DNA of 64,000 nucleotides from Diplolepis rosae (lineage: Eukaryota; Arthropoda; Insecta; Hymenoptera; Diplolepididae). Positions within the stretch are counted from its first letter, which is position 1; each line of letters opens with the position of its first letter. The notes below the pieces were generated by a model. The model ran no database searches. It was not told where the DNA came from and saw only the letters and a program-made list of their open reading frames with translations. The stretch spans positions 12,818,501 to 12,882,500 of the forward strand of contig JAPYXD010000701.1 in assembly GCA_030998225.1 (NCBI GenBank), given 5' to 3'. Position numbers and translations under genes: made by a program. Below, in pieces: positions 24,171-41,886 of the stretch.

Positions 24171-24605
24171 ACTTTTTAAACCTGAATCAGTGAAATAGTC
24201 ACTGATTATATCAGTGAAAATATATCAACTGATGAATCAGTGCCGTGCTTTGATTTTACTGAGGAATTAGTTAACGCGTCACGTGAACATAACTTTTGAA
24301 TTCGCGAATTCAAAACTTTCATCTACACTTTACTTATTTATCGTCCCTTAAAAATAATAATAATTACGTAATTTCGTTTTAGTGTTGTTTAGCCTAAAAT
24401 AAACGAATTGATCGATCGTTAAAATATATTGCTGGTTTTATTACTGCCACCTGAAGATTTCACTGATTCAATAAGTGAGTTCAATCTATTTCACTGATTC
24501 ACCAGTCGAATTTCACTGATTCTCAGTGAAAGACTTACAGCTGCTGCCATCAGTGAATAGTCACTGCGAATCAGCGGCAGTTCACTGATTCAGGTTTAGA
24601 GAGTA
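24171..24605. mobile_element. MITE of the CAGTGAAA family, longer diverged copy
   Basis: Left end ACTTTTTAAACCTGAATCAG, right end CTGATTCAGGTTTAGAGAGT. CAGTGAAA units cluster at both ends; the middle (about 24250-24450) is unrelated unique sequence, so this may be a longer parent form. Confidence 0.7.
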
Positions 24606-25636
24606 AAAAGTTGGAAGCGAATTAAGGCTCTCATTTTTATTTATTCGCGATTATTTGTATTCAATGATTTCCTTATTTAACGCAAACAACAGTTATTCAT
24701 ATAAATAAGCTATGTGCTATAGCTTAAGCTAATAAGCTAATAATAACTAATAAGCTAATAGCTATGAGCCTAAAAGTTTTGTTTTCCTTTTTTAAATTTT
24801 TTATCTTCTTTGCATTTTTATATTTATTAATCAGGTTTTAGCTATAATATAAATTGATAAATGTCAACTCAAAATGTACGGTTTTAATTTCAAGTTGTTT
24901 TTCGGTTGGCTTTGTTATTCTCATGTAGAAGTACATTTCGAAACAGGCCACTCTACCTCGGTTTGATTTTCCATTATATCGAATTATAAACTCCAAAAGT
25001 TTCTAGTAAATACTCCATTAATCAAAGGCAGTTAGCTTGTGGCGTGAATAATGTAGGAACCCATTGTTAAAAGTTTGAGAAACCACGTTACTCATGAGTT
25101 AACGCTCGTGTTCTCGATGTTACAAAAACATTAAAAGTTTTACGTTTATGTTTACTTTTTCAGCTTTGATACTCAGAACTTGAAATTAGACACCTCGTAT
25201 CTATTTCAAAATAATGATCTATAATATATAAATACCCACATTTATGTACGATACATTCCACTACTTATTTGCATGCTCTATTATCTGTGAAATACGTAAA
25301 TAATCGACAAATAGGGTCTCGTCATGCACAAAAATATATGAGGATACTTTTCGATCTAAAAGCTTATCTTCTGAATATTTTTATGAGCTTTTTGATAGGC
25401 AATCTAATGTAGAGCACCATTTCTCAAATGCCCCAACTTTTTAAATCAGTTTCTTTTATCGACTTCAAATTCTCGGAAAATGTTATATACATTAAAAGGA
25501 AAAAACCTAAGATTTCTTTGGGAACCATCAATAAAAGATCTAATATAATTAAAATGTAAAAAAGTAAATAAATTGAAATGGAAGAATTTTTTAAAAAGAT
25601 TTATTAAAAATAAAAATAATTTTGGGCGTTCGGAAA

Positions 25637-26466
25637 ATAAAATTTACTTGATCCAAAAGTGTGATTAGTTGGCTCTATATAACTAAGCATTTGACACGAT
25701 GTGGGTAAATTTTAATTCGAGGAAGTATATCATTTTTTGGACCAAGTAAGTCTTTCTTAGATTAAGGTGGGTTGATACAATGACATAACCTCAAACTGAA
25801 GAACAGTTTATAGAAGTAGTGAAAGTAGAACTAAAATTAATTTGAATGCATTTTGGAAAAGGTATGAATACAATTATTAGACAAAATTAGTTTAGTTCAA
25901 AATTATGTGTATAATAATAGTTATTTAACTATTTTAATTTTTCTTTAATATTACTAAACATCTACAATTTTGATCCAATTCTGATGAAGAATAGCTTGTT
26001 TTGTTTCTTGGAACATTCTCTAGAATTCAGTATTTCGGACATTATTCAAAATAATTTGTTTGAGATTCGTTAAATAAACAAATTTTGCACTGTGTAGATT
26101 TTCTAAACGAATTATTTTTAATTGATTTCAATGAGCAATATTGTAGAACATGTTCCAAGGAACAAAATGAGCTATTGTTCATTAAAATTGGATCAAAATT
26201 ACAAATGTTTAATAAAAATAAAAAAAAGACACAAAATGTTGAATAATTATTATTGTAAATATAATTTTGAACCAAACTAATTTTTTTTGAGGATTGTATT
26301 GATGCCATTTCCAAAATGCATTAAAATTCATTTTAGTTCTACTTTTCTTTCTTTTATAAACTGTTTTTTATTTTGAGGTTATGTCAATGTATCATCGACT
26401 TTCCTTGAGTCAATTCCTTTGTTAATGAGGACCAACTAATTATGCTCTCGGGGATCAAGTAAATTT
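25637..26466. repeat. Foldback element of about 830 bp
   Basis: The ends mirror each other (AAAATTTACTTGATCC, then AATTAGTTGG on each side). Arms of over 350 bp share ATGACATAACCTCAAACTGA, AATTTTGATCCAATT and TTCTTGGAACATTCTCTA or its inverse. No coding capacity; target duplication uncertain. Confidence 0.8.
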
Positions 26467-26804
26467 TAATTTTAGTGTAGGGGATGTGAAAACTTTATTT
26501 CGATCGAAAAACCTCAGCTGTTCAGAAATAATGTTTTTTATGTCTGGTAGTTTCCTTCATTTGCTCGAAATTTTGAACGTTTGTTTACGTTAAAACATTT
26601 TTAATTGTTTCGTAAATTGAGTTACCGTTAGAAATTAATAAAAACATTATTGGCTTGAGTTAAGAGAGTTTTTATTGAGATTCTTTACGACTTTTAAGTT
26701 GACATGCAGGTTGATGAAATAATTACTAAAATCACTGCGAACCGAATTGAAAAAAAAAGTCAGAATCGATGATGACCTTACGAGTGTTAATTTAATAGTT
26801 CATA

Positions 26805-27030
26805 TACACACGGAAAATTTATTTGATTTAACCAAACCATTCGATTAAGTTACCAAGATCTTTAGTTACGTTACACAAAGTTTAGTTAAATCAACCAAAA
26901 CTTGGTTGAATCAGTTGAAATATTTGCTTAATTTAACTAATCTTATTCAAACAAACCATCTTTGGTTATATTAAATCAATTTTTCAGTTACAGCTGAATT
27001 TTAGTTGGACTGGATATTTTTCTGAGTTTA
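26805..27030. mobile_element. MITE with AACCAAA / TTTGGTT interior motif
   Basis: Left tip TACACACGGAAAATTTATTT, right tip ATATTTTTCTGAGTTTA. The interior alternates TTAACTAAACTT-like and AACCAAACCATTCGATT-like units in both orientations. Confidence 0.65.
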
Positions 27031-27653
27031 CTGCAAAATGAAGTTTCATTTTTAAAATTAACAAAATCATTTAGAAACGATTAAATGTATACTTTTTGAG
27101 TAATCAATGAATAATTTTCCAACAAAACTTGTCTAGAATCAGCAGAACATATCTTTCTAATCTGAAATGTACAATTTTAAAGCGTTTTGGCGAATTGTTT
27201 TACCCAGAACGCTTTAATTAACGTAACAAGATTTTTCGCTGCATATTAAAAACCATGTGTATAAATATATATAAAATTTTATAGTTTGTGCATCACAAAT
27301 TAAAGAAAAAAAGTTATAACCAGATAAATTGTATTTCGAACAAATAAAAGGAAACATTCCTGTTACTGTATTTGAGACATCGAATTACGTATAAAACCAG
27401 ATAGAACAGAATTTGAAAGGCTTCAGTGGTTGTTGTCTGTGCTAATTTTTAAAAACAGGATAATGAGTCTCAAATTTTTAATAATGGTATCATAGTTTAT
27501 ATTGTGTTTTAACGCATCCAAATTTTTAAGGGAATTACCTAAGATCTTTTTAGGAATTTTAAAAATTTAGCACCGACACAAACAACTTGAGCTGTTGGAA
27601 TTTTGTGTTGTCGGTAAGGTAGGATTCTTAGTTCAGAAGTGTTTCAATATTTC

Positions 27654-27926
27654 TACACGCGGAAAAAAGATTTGTAAAATTTACAGGAAGTTCGTTACTT
27701 ATTTTTACAACTTGACTTGATTAGATTTTCTGTGTTTTACCTATTTTCCAGTAAAATCTACTAAACTCGGATTTTTTCATATTTGATAGATTTTAATGGG
27801 CGCTAAGTAAAACATACAGGAAATCTTGTGATTGAACTGAAATTCTTGTGAAATCTACTGAAAAAACAAGTTGTAAAAATAAGTATCGAACATCCTGTAA
27901 ATTTCACAAATCTTTTTTCTGGGTCT
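27654..27926. mobile_element. MITE with TTTACAGG / CCTGTAAA interior motif
   Basis: Left TACACGCGGAAAAAAGATTT, right AAATCTTTTTTCTGGGTCTA. Arms mirror through GTAAAATTTACAGGA and ACTTATTTTTACAACTTG for about 55 bp. Confidence 0.8.
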
Positions 27927-28257
27927 ACTGCTCTTTGCATGAGACACATGTAAAACTGAATATGTAAAATTTTAGATAATTATAACCTGCAGTCGCAAAA
28001 ATCATTTTCTGATTTCAAGATTAATTAAGGATATTAAGAGAAAGGTATTAATAAGAGGGTTGACATTCGTTTATGCAAAGTTGGTTTCATGCTTTGACAT
28101 GCTACTTTGCAGTATCATGATGACTACCTACATGCCACCTAATGTCTACATCACCTATCTGCTAATCATTCGCGAATAAAATTTAATAAAAAAACTGCAT
28201 CTCATTCCTGTTTTATGAGTGATGCATAATTGAAGAAAAAATGGCGAAATTTAACGC

Positions 28258-28485
28258 ATGCGCTGGCTAGATGCACAATGCGTCAGAATTCGGTCTCGAG
28301 ATCGTTTTCTCGATGTCTTGCGTAACCTCCTCAGGGCTGGCCGTTCTCGGGCCTACGTCCCCGGACACGAGGCTCAGTGCTGTATGTCGGAGGCCCTCAG
28401 GATATTAGTCGAATGCGAAATCAAAAATACGCAGGAAATAAGTCTGGAATTGGCAAAATCAGCTCTAAATATTCGAACGCATTAA
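28258..28485 (+). other. GC-elevated short frame, unrecognised
   Basis: 75 codons from ATG in a block of clearly higher G+C than the intron around it; includes RSRDRFLDVLRNLLRAGRS and a Glu/Leu-rich end. I do not recognise the family. It lies inside the Rdl intron on the opposite strand. Could be a retroposed fragment, a nested small gene exon or a noncoding element. Confidence 0.25.
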
Positions 28486-28734
28486 CGGCATTAGCTACCT
28501 TTGTCCGTATGACGTCGATCCAATTTCCATTGCTTAATTGTTTTTTTATTTTTTTTATTTATGGAAATTTCACCCACTCACCTTCGAACTGAATAATAAT
28601 TTATAAAAGAAGGATAAATTTAATAATTGTGATTATTAAAGAGTTTTGAATAAGCAAACTATCCTTGTTTTTTTTGAAATTTTATGTACATAAAAATCTT
28701 AATATTTAGTCAATCATCAATAAATGATTTTTAA

Positions 28735-28862
28735 TTAAGGCCATGGATCAATCGAACCATTTTTCTAAATTTTCAAGAAAATATTTCGTCAAATGAAAAA
28801 GATGTCTTACACGAACTTTTACAGGTATTTGTTCACGTGGTCTGGTTGATTTATGGCCTTAG
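28735..28862. mobile_element. TTAA-type MITE, CACGTGAC family, minimal copy
   Basis: TTAAGGCCATGGATCAATCG at the left; GTTCACGTGGTCTGGTTGAT then TTATGGCCTTAG at the right. Only 128 bp, retaining both ends and ATGTCTTACACGAACTTTTA next to the right end. Confidence 0.85.
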
Positions 28863-29639
28863 TTAGTGAAAAAAATTTATTTTGTTATTTTAAAATGTCT
28901 TAATTATTTAACCGTTTGCGGACGAATGTCGCCGCACAAGCGAGATTATATTTCTATTCACCAGAATGAAATATTTTATTCTAAACTATTAATTATTATT
29001 GTTCTTTAATAAAGTCTAAAATTCTATTGAACAAAATATTTTTCAATTAACTTCATATGTTCAACACTTGTACATGATATCGCTTTCTTCAACAAAATTT
29101 GTTCGACTCAGTGAGAAGCGCACTTGAAAAAGCGCACGACCGCAAAGGGTTAATTAATTATATAATGATTAGTATATATTTTCTACTTCTCCTTTGAATT
29201 TAGGAATTTTTTTCATAAAAATTAATACTCTTGTGAGTTTGAAATTAATAATTTAGGGAAATAAGCACTCTTATTACAAAATTACTTCACTTGTGTCTCT
29301 TAAAGAATTTAAAATATTGGAAGAAAATTTAACGAACTACAGTTTCTCTATATTTTAAAATCACCTTTCAAATATTTATTGATTAATTTTGCAGGGGATA
29401 TATTATTTTTCACAAATTATTCATTCTAAGTAATTTTTTTACATTTTTATTAAAAAGTAGCTTACACAATTCTTTTAAAGTTGGAATTTATGAAGAAACA
29501 TGAAATTTGAGTGAAATTTATCTGCATGAGTAAGGAAATGTGTATACATTTAGTAAAGATATGAAAATATTTCTTCTAGAAATTTTCTAATATTGCAAGA
29601 ATTTAATACAATCAGAAATTTTTGTTGGTGTTTGTTGGA

Positions 29640-30140
29640 AATTGCATCGTCGTCGGAATTACGGTTATCGATGATACTCGTTTTAGTGGAGACCCTTTAG
29701 AGGTTGCACATCTGCGTTTAAATATACAATGTATACATATATCGACTGATCGCCGAAAATAATTTGAATGCTAAACTCTGAAAAAGGCAGGTTGTGGCAC
29801 TCAAATGTGACCTGTTTTGTTTTCCACTAGATCGTTTCTTTTTACGGCGTTAGAACAAAATGTATTAAAGTCGTGTAATGTCCGCGATAATGAAAGATCG
29901 AAATTGGCTGGTAAGGTCGAATGAAGTTTATCACTATTTGCACGTAATTTAACAGGAAATCGTATATTCGCACCGTATTTCGTTATTAGCGGGATGAAGC
30001 TTCGTCCGCAGCTTTACAGGTCACATTTTTGTCCGTAACCAGCTTCAGCGTTACAATTTACACGACATCATCAACCGCCAGAACCAAAGCCGTCCGTTCT
30101 ATCAAATTTCCGATAGTCCGGAAATACAATAAATGATCAT
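29640..30140. other. Non-repetitive, less AT-rich intronic block
   Basis: About 500 bp with no internal repeats and no open frame, containing runs such as TCGTCCGCAGCTTTACAGG and CAACCGCCAGAACCAAAGCC. It stands out between AT-rich flanks. Candidate conserved enhancer; nothing in it is recognisable. Confidence 0.35.
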
Positions 30141-35559
<5,419 letters not shown>

Positions 35560-35825
35560 TATTAATCAGTCACTGATTGTACTAAGTTATAAATCTACTG
35601 GATTGAAATTATGGAAGTATTTTCTAAATCTGAATCAGTCAAAATTATTAATAATTTCCATCAGTGACTTATTTTTTGCTTTCTAATCAGTCATAAGTGG
35701 TTGATTTTTAATTAACCACGATTGATTATGTTATCAGTTACAAATGACTGAGTAAGAAGCAAAAAATCAAACAGTAATTGAAATCATCAAGAACTCTAAC
35801 TGATTCTGATCAGGAGTTTAGTCGG
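35560..35825. repeat. Diverged CAGTGA-type inverted repeat
   Basis: Repeated AATCAGTC / GACTGATT units with a rough centre of symmetry near 35715 (GATTTTTAATTAACCACGATTG). CTAAATCTGAATCAGTCAAA matches the family end. Edges are uncertain. Confidence 0.5.
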
Positions 35826-37464
35826 TCATATTAGATCTGACGATAATCGTTCTTTTTTTGAATGATTCATCTGAATATCTTACATTCTCTAATTTACTTT
35901 GAATCTGTAATTTTCTTTAAATACTATGAAAACATAATTTTTAGAATTTCTTATCTTACATACCTTTAATTCAACACTTCAAGAAAGTCGAAATGATTCG
36001 AATTCTTTTCTAAAATGACCAAATTTAGACCACAACAATAAAGTAAGCTTTCTTTTGATCAAAAATCGTAGAACCTAACAAGAAAGGACAAAATAAAAGA
36101 AAGAAAAAAAGGGATTTTGGGATCGCCTTCTTTTCTCTTTCGTCCTTTTTTATGAGGTTCTTACGATTGTTAATTGAAAGAAAGCTTGCGACTAATTGTT
36201 CTGGTCAACATTTTGATTTTTTAAAGCGTTGAGTTCTAGTTTTGCTAGGACGTTAATGTGATCTTGAGTTTTCAATTATATATATTCGAATTCCATAACC
36301 TTTCAACAGGTAAAATGATGCATTTTTTAAAATAAAAATTATATTTTTAACCTTTTTGAATAATAGATATTTTAGAGGAATTAAATAAGCGGGTCACATG
36401 ATCAAGAAAATAATTTTAGATATCTCCAAAAATTTTCTATACTAATATATATAATATAATATAACCCACGTTCTAATATGTCGTATCCCACATTTGGAAA
36501 ATTTTTCAGGAAACGATAAAAACGTTTTGCTAGCACAAATAAATAAATGTAAACAAATTTTTGTTTCATACATTCATAAAAATGCATAAATAATAATAAT
36601 TAAAGCAAAAAAAATTATTTAAATAAATTTTATGATATTTATGTGGGTTATGCAAGTAGAAAAAATTAAAATGTATTTTAGAAAGAAAATTGATTTAATC
36701 GTTTTATAATTAAATATTGTTTCATCCCATACGTAACATTTTTCTCTCTTATTTTGTATTGTTTAATTCATAATTATTATAATATATCATTATAGATATA
36801 TTTTATTTTTACTATCTTTAATATTGCTTAAAAAAATTTTTTTTTTCATTTTAAGTACTCTTAATTTTTTTTTACATTCTCATCATGGATGAGAAGGTAT
36901 TGGTTTTATGTGAAAAATGACTTTCGAAAATTTCATCAAATCTTTACGTTTTGAGACCCCCTGAGTCCGAAAAAAGGGTTTTTACGAAAGTGTCTGTCTG
37001 TCTGTCTGTAGGTCGTGTGCGGCATAACTCTCGATAGAATTATCAGATTGAATTGAGCTTTGGTACACTTTATCGGAGCCGAAAAAGTAAGGAAAAGTTC
37101 GTTAACCAGCCACATCCAATCAAAATTGAGGGATGGAGTACTACTTTTGTGTTTTTGAAAATAATTTTTTGAAAAAATAAAAAATTTTAATACTGGTTTT
37201 AGATAGTGCTCATAAATCTCTAAAAATTATCTTGAAAACGTTTTTTGATTAAATCAAAATTAGAAATGTTACAGGATATTCAAATTCGAAAAAAGTCAAT
37301 ATCAAAATTCCATTTTCCAGTTAAATTATACGAGATACGAAAAAACGTTATGATACAATATTATTGAATAAATAAAGACCTACAAATTTGAATTGTAACA
37401 TTTTTTCATAAGATGCATATTTTTTTTTTTAATTCAAAAATAATATATTGGAAATCCAAAATTC

Positions 37465-38850
37465 AATTTTTTAACAATAATATGTGAAATACGAAAAAAA
37501 CGTAAGAATACAAAGTTGTTCGTTTCAAAAAGATCTACAAGTTTTGTCCTACACAGTTTATGAAAAAACATATATTTTTCGTTTCAATTCCAAAAAATAC
37601 GATTAAAATTCAATAATTCCATTTCTTAGACAAAATATATGAGACACATAAAAAAAGTTCAAATGAAAAATTATTTCCCTAAATAAGGTCTACACATTCT
37701 CATTAAGAAATTTCTCGACAGGATGTATATTTTATGTTTTGATTTTTAATATTAAAAAAATTCGATTTTTTTCACAAAAATATGTGATACGAAATAAGCG
37801 TTGTTCTGCAGAATCGTTTCCTTAAGGTAGTACGATCACGAAAATTAGACCTCAGGCTAAAATAGATAATTTTGCTTTCAAGAATAGCAATATTATTTTT
37901 GAAGGGCTAATTTGAAAGAGAAAAGATTATTTTTCATGAAAAAAATTTGAAACACAAAAAAATAATTTTATTAATAAATTTTATTTTTGCCCAAACTTAT
38001 TTTCTTATCGCTTCTAGCCAAATTTTTAAAAATTATGCGATTATAATAAATCACGGTTCATTTTTTTAGGAAAAAGATTCTCTACAACTTGACCGTTTCC
38101 AATTTTTGAAAATGAATTCTTTAATGGCTGAAATTATAAAAAAACAATTTTTCAAAACAAAATTCTTATAAACAAATTGCTGTATTTGATAATAATTAAT
38201 TCAATTTCAAAAATAGGAAACGGTCAAGTTGTAGAGAATCTTTTTTCTAACAAAATGAACCATAATTTATTAGAATCGCATCATTTTCAAAAATTTGACT
38301 CGAAGCGATACGAAAATAAGTTTGGGCAAAAATAAAATTTATTAATAACATTATTTTTTTGTATTTCAAATTTTTTTCATGAAAAATAATCTTTTCTCAT
38401 TCAAATTGGCCATTCAATAATAATGTTGCTATTCTTGAAAGCAAAATTATCTATTTTTGTCTGAGGTCTAATTTTTGTGATCGTACTACCTTAAGGAAAC
38501 GATTCTGCAGAACAACGCTTATTTCGTATCTCACATATTTTTGTGAAAAAAATCGAATTTTTTTAATATTAAAAATCAAAACATAAAATATACATCCTGT
38601 CGAGAAATTTCTTAATGAGAATGTGTAGACCTTATTTAGGGAAATAATTTTTCATTTGAACTTTTTTTATGTGTCTCATATATTTTGTCTAAGAAATGGA
38701 ATTATTGAATTTTAATCGTATTTTATTTTGGAATTGAAACGAAAAATATATGTTTTTTCATAAACTGTGTAGGACAAAACTTGTAGATCTTTTTGAAACG
38801 AACAACTTTGTATTCTTACGTTTTTTTCGTATTTCACATATTATTGTTAA
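37465..38850. repeat. Long near-perfect palindrome, arms of about 690 bp including the central element
   Basis: The left flank 37465-37821 and right flank 38495-38850 are almost identical reverse complements. Both contain GTTGTTCTGCAGAATCGTTT or its inverse, CTCGACAGGATGTATATTTT and GTAGGACAAAACTTGTAGAT in inverse. The arms are degenerate tandem units of roughly 150 bp, each with a phrase like ATATGTGAAATACGAAAAAA; further units continue left to about 37300. Confidence 0.9.
37822..38494. mobile_element. TTAA-type foldback, GGTAGT family, at the centre of a larger palindrome
   Basis: TTAAGGTAGTACGATCACGA on the left mirrored by TCGTACTACCTTAA on the right. Arms share TTTGCTTTCAAGAATAGCAA and TCTCTACAACTTGACCGTTT. 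The flanks on both sides are themselves mirror images, so the element sits at the axis of a wider palindrome. Confidence 0.88.
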
Positions 38851-39486
38851 ATAAAACAAAATAAAAATTGACTGTCACATCGCTGGCGCTGACTTAACCA
38901 ATGGATGTGGGATACGACATATTAGAATATTTATTTAAAAATATTAAATAAACAATTTGACTCACAAGATTTTAATATAAGCTGTAAAACATTATTATTA
39001 ATCCATTTTTCAAAAAAGGTCTATTTCTCAAATTTTGTGGGATACGACATATTAGAACGTGGGTATCGATATATATTTAACTGAAACTTTTGGAGATAAT
39101 GGGGGACATATTAACCGAAGGTTGTCGACTTTGAATGCTTTTGAACAATTAAGAAAGTAATTACTGTTTTACCGACATTAGATTTTTTTAATTTTTAAGA
39201 ACTAATAAAAGTATGCTCATATATATATATTATCATGTCCGAAAGTTCCAGAGCGTAATATTCATTTTTGTAGAAAAATTTTAGGAAAAACTAATTTTAT
39301 TTTCTTGATCACGTAACCTAATCACTCCACGCTCTTAAGATTTTTCGAAATGATTTTTGGACCCTTTTTACATAAAATAAAAAATCTGGTAAGTGCGCCC
39401 CAACTGATATTTGGCTTTTAGGCTAAACAGAAGATTTTCCAAAAAATTTCAAGTGATTTAGATAAAAGTTTAGAAAAGACATCAGA

Positions 39487-39859
39487 GTACACAAAATAAC
39501 CAACCTAACCACGTGACTAAATATTAAGGTGAATATATTCCTGTAGGATAGCTTTTTTGTAAATAATATATCTTCCTGCAAAATTGGCGAATATGATAGT
39601 GTAAAATAAGGAACTTTTGTCTATTTCGATCTTGTAAATATTTTTTTACAGAAAATAAAACTGGAAAAGTTATTGGCAATTACAGTTAACTGTGGATTTT
39701 TTTGTAAAAGTTTTACTAAAAGATACCAGGGAGACGTTTCTTATTGTATTTTTGTCATATCTTACAAATTTGGAGAATGATTTTTTTTGTACTAAAAAAA
39801 TTACCTTATCTGAACATAAATTATAACTGTCACGTAGTCAGGTTAGTTCATGACTTTAA
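39487..39859. mobile_element. TTAA-type MITE, CACGTGAC family, diverged
   Basis: Left ACCTAACCACGTGACTAAAT, right GTCACGTAGTCAGGTTAG..CATGACTTTAA. The interior shares TTACAGTTAACTGTGGATTT and GAGACGTTTCTTATTG with the other copies. The right TTAA is shared with the next element. The left TTAA is not clear. Confidence 0.72.
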
Positions 39860-40926
39860 GGGTATGTGATACCTAGGAAATTAGCAAATTTGATTGATTT
39901 TAGGTTTTTACATGTTTGTGTCTAAAGTACATAAAATTATCTGTTCAAAATTTAGGAAATGGTAGAGAAGATTAAAACGGACGTAGATAGACTACTTTTG
40001 GTTTCAAAATTGAAAAAAAGTTCAATTTTTGAAAAATCTATTAGAAAATTTTTTTATTGTCAAATTCAGGATTAATCTATCTACGTCCGCTTTTATCTTC
40101 TTTAACATTTTTCAAATTTTTGGAACAAAACGTTATGTACACTACCGGTCAAAAGTTTAAGTTCACCTGTTGTTTAAGCCATTGTCGAAGTTTCTTAATT
40201 TTAATAAAAACAAGTTAGACATTTTTTTTCTATAATGGTATGAATGTTAATAAATTTTTTTATCTAATGATCCCAAATTGAAGGCAAAATGTTAATTTTA
40301 TAAGAATATATTACAAAAAACGTCAAATTTTGATATTTTTCGAAAATGTTAATAACTCTAAAAATAATTAACATGTTAAAAAGTTTTTCGTCTCATTTTA
40401 AAGGTAAGTTTTCATAGTAATTTTTAAATTGTTCAAGATATTTTCAGAAATTTTTCTTAGATTTTACCCTGGGGTCAAACATGATACAAAATAGTCGTAA
40501 AAATTTAAAAAATGTGTTGCTTCTTATATGAATTTTTTATAATTCAATGTATATCATATTTTAATATAATTTAGGAATATTTATGAAAATATTGATATTT
40601 CATATTTAATTATATAATGTATAGAGTACAGTCTTTATTTTAAATATTACGACGTTTTCGTACCATGTGTGTCCCCAGAGTAGAATCCAGGAAAAAATTC
40701 TAAGAATACCTTTATTAGTTAGCAAATTAAGATGAAGACTTACCTTTAAAACAAGACCAAAATCTTTTCGAAATGTTAGTTTTGTTTAGTTATTAACATT
40801 TTCTAAAAAGATCGAAATTTTACGTTTTTTGTAATATATTTTTCTATAATTAACATTTTGCCTTCAGCTTGGGATCATTAGATGCAAACATGTAGAAACT
40901 GGGCCAAATTGCTCACATGCCCTTAA
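39856..40926. mobile_element. TTAA-type element, GGGTATGTGA family, carrying a nested Tc1-type element
   Basis: Left TTAAGGGTATGTGATACC, right CTCACATGCCCTTAA, plus inverted TTTACATGTTTG / CAAACATGTAG next to the ends. A small inner hairpin is formed by ACGGACGTAGATAGACTAC and its inverse (39977-40090). The nested element begins at 40138. Confidence 0.7.
40138..40890. mobile_element. Tc1/mariner-type foldback, right tip missing
   Basis: Begins TACACTACCGGTCAAAAGTT, a classic Tc1-like tip. The left arm (about 40248-40420) and right arm (about 40731-40880) mirror each other: AATGATCCCAAATTGAAGGC against the inverse near 40865, and AAAGGTAAGT against ACTTACCTTT. The right arm stops at ATCATTAGAT without its terminal about 100 bp. 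Confidence 0.72.
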
Positions 40927-41886
40927 TTTCAAAATTAATTTTAATTAAGCATTATATTCGTATCATGCATATTATGTTGAAGTGGCTTTGAAAATGAATA
41001 GTTTTCAAAAATGTACTTGAACACTATTTTTCTCAATTGTGGCTGTTTTTTACAGGGAAAGACTTTTTCTATCGATAAAATTATGAAATTGTCCATCACT
41101 TTAGAGAAAAAGTGGTTATATTATACATGGTGACCAAAAAAGGAATAAATCGGAAGGATGGAGTTTTCGAAAATCTTTAAATACGAAAATTGTTAGGACG
41201 AAAAACTCTATTTATTGACGAACTCATTTTCTAGATTTGGGCCCTGGTTTGAGTCTAGTTTGATCCGATTTATTTTTTTAAGGATATTCACACTGATTAT
41301 AAAATTTAAAGACTAAACTGTTATCAATATTTTTATTTCGCTTATATAAATAAGTTATAGTCTAGTTTACTAAAGTTTGATAATAATTTTACCAGATACC
41401 TACTAATGGAAAAACTCTTTTCGTGTACGATATTTTTGAATGGTACCTGAAAACGAAACCGGCATGATGGTTCTATCTTTTTATTGTGGAAACGATCTAT
41501 TTTTGATGTTAAGGGATTCCATACAGACATGTTAATACTCTAATTTAGAAACATTTAGATGCAGAAATTCCATTCGATATGGTGACGTGCTAACATTCAA
41601 CAAATCAAAAAAATATCGAATATGCTTTCTAATGGCACAGGCGAACATAAAGGAAAGTCTTTCATAATCCGAAGTAAAAGACAGGTCTGCATAAAAATCA
41701 TAAGAAAACGAGGATGATTTAGCATATAATCGGCGAACGAACTACTAGAATCTAAAGTACGAAGATTGCGTGCAACGCCACCATTACACCTAGCGACCTC
41801 CGATCCAAACGAGCCGACGAATCAGTCTGATTTTAAAAAACAAGTTTGCTTTTTCTGAGTGACTGAATCGACAATTGAAACTGAAG

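Larger units (their letters stand above)
36372..39338. mobile_element. Composite TTAA-type foldback element of about 3 kb
   Basis: The outer ends align over 32 nt from TTAG/TTAA to GTGATC/ATGATC (GGGTCACATGATCAAGAAAA against its inverse near 39290). Next come mirrored copies of ACCCACGTTCTAATATGTCG (36462 and, inverted, about 39045). The inner palindrome lies at 37465-38850. The left half carries an extra segment, 36877-37300, with GTGTCTGTCTGTCTGTAGG and CGGCATAACTCTCGATAGAA, that has no mirror copy. The end sequence resembles the CACGTGAC family (12471, 22878). Confidence 0.75.

Noticed and set aside
41130..41290. Similarity between this segment and 50593-50735
   Set aside because: Only short shared phrases such as TTTATTGA; too weak to call a repeat.
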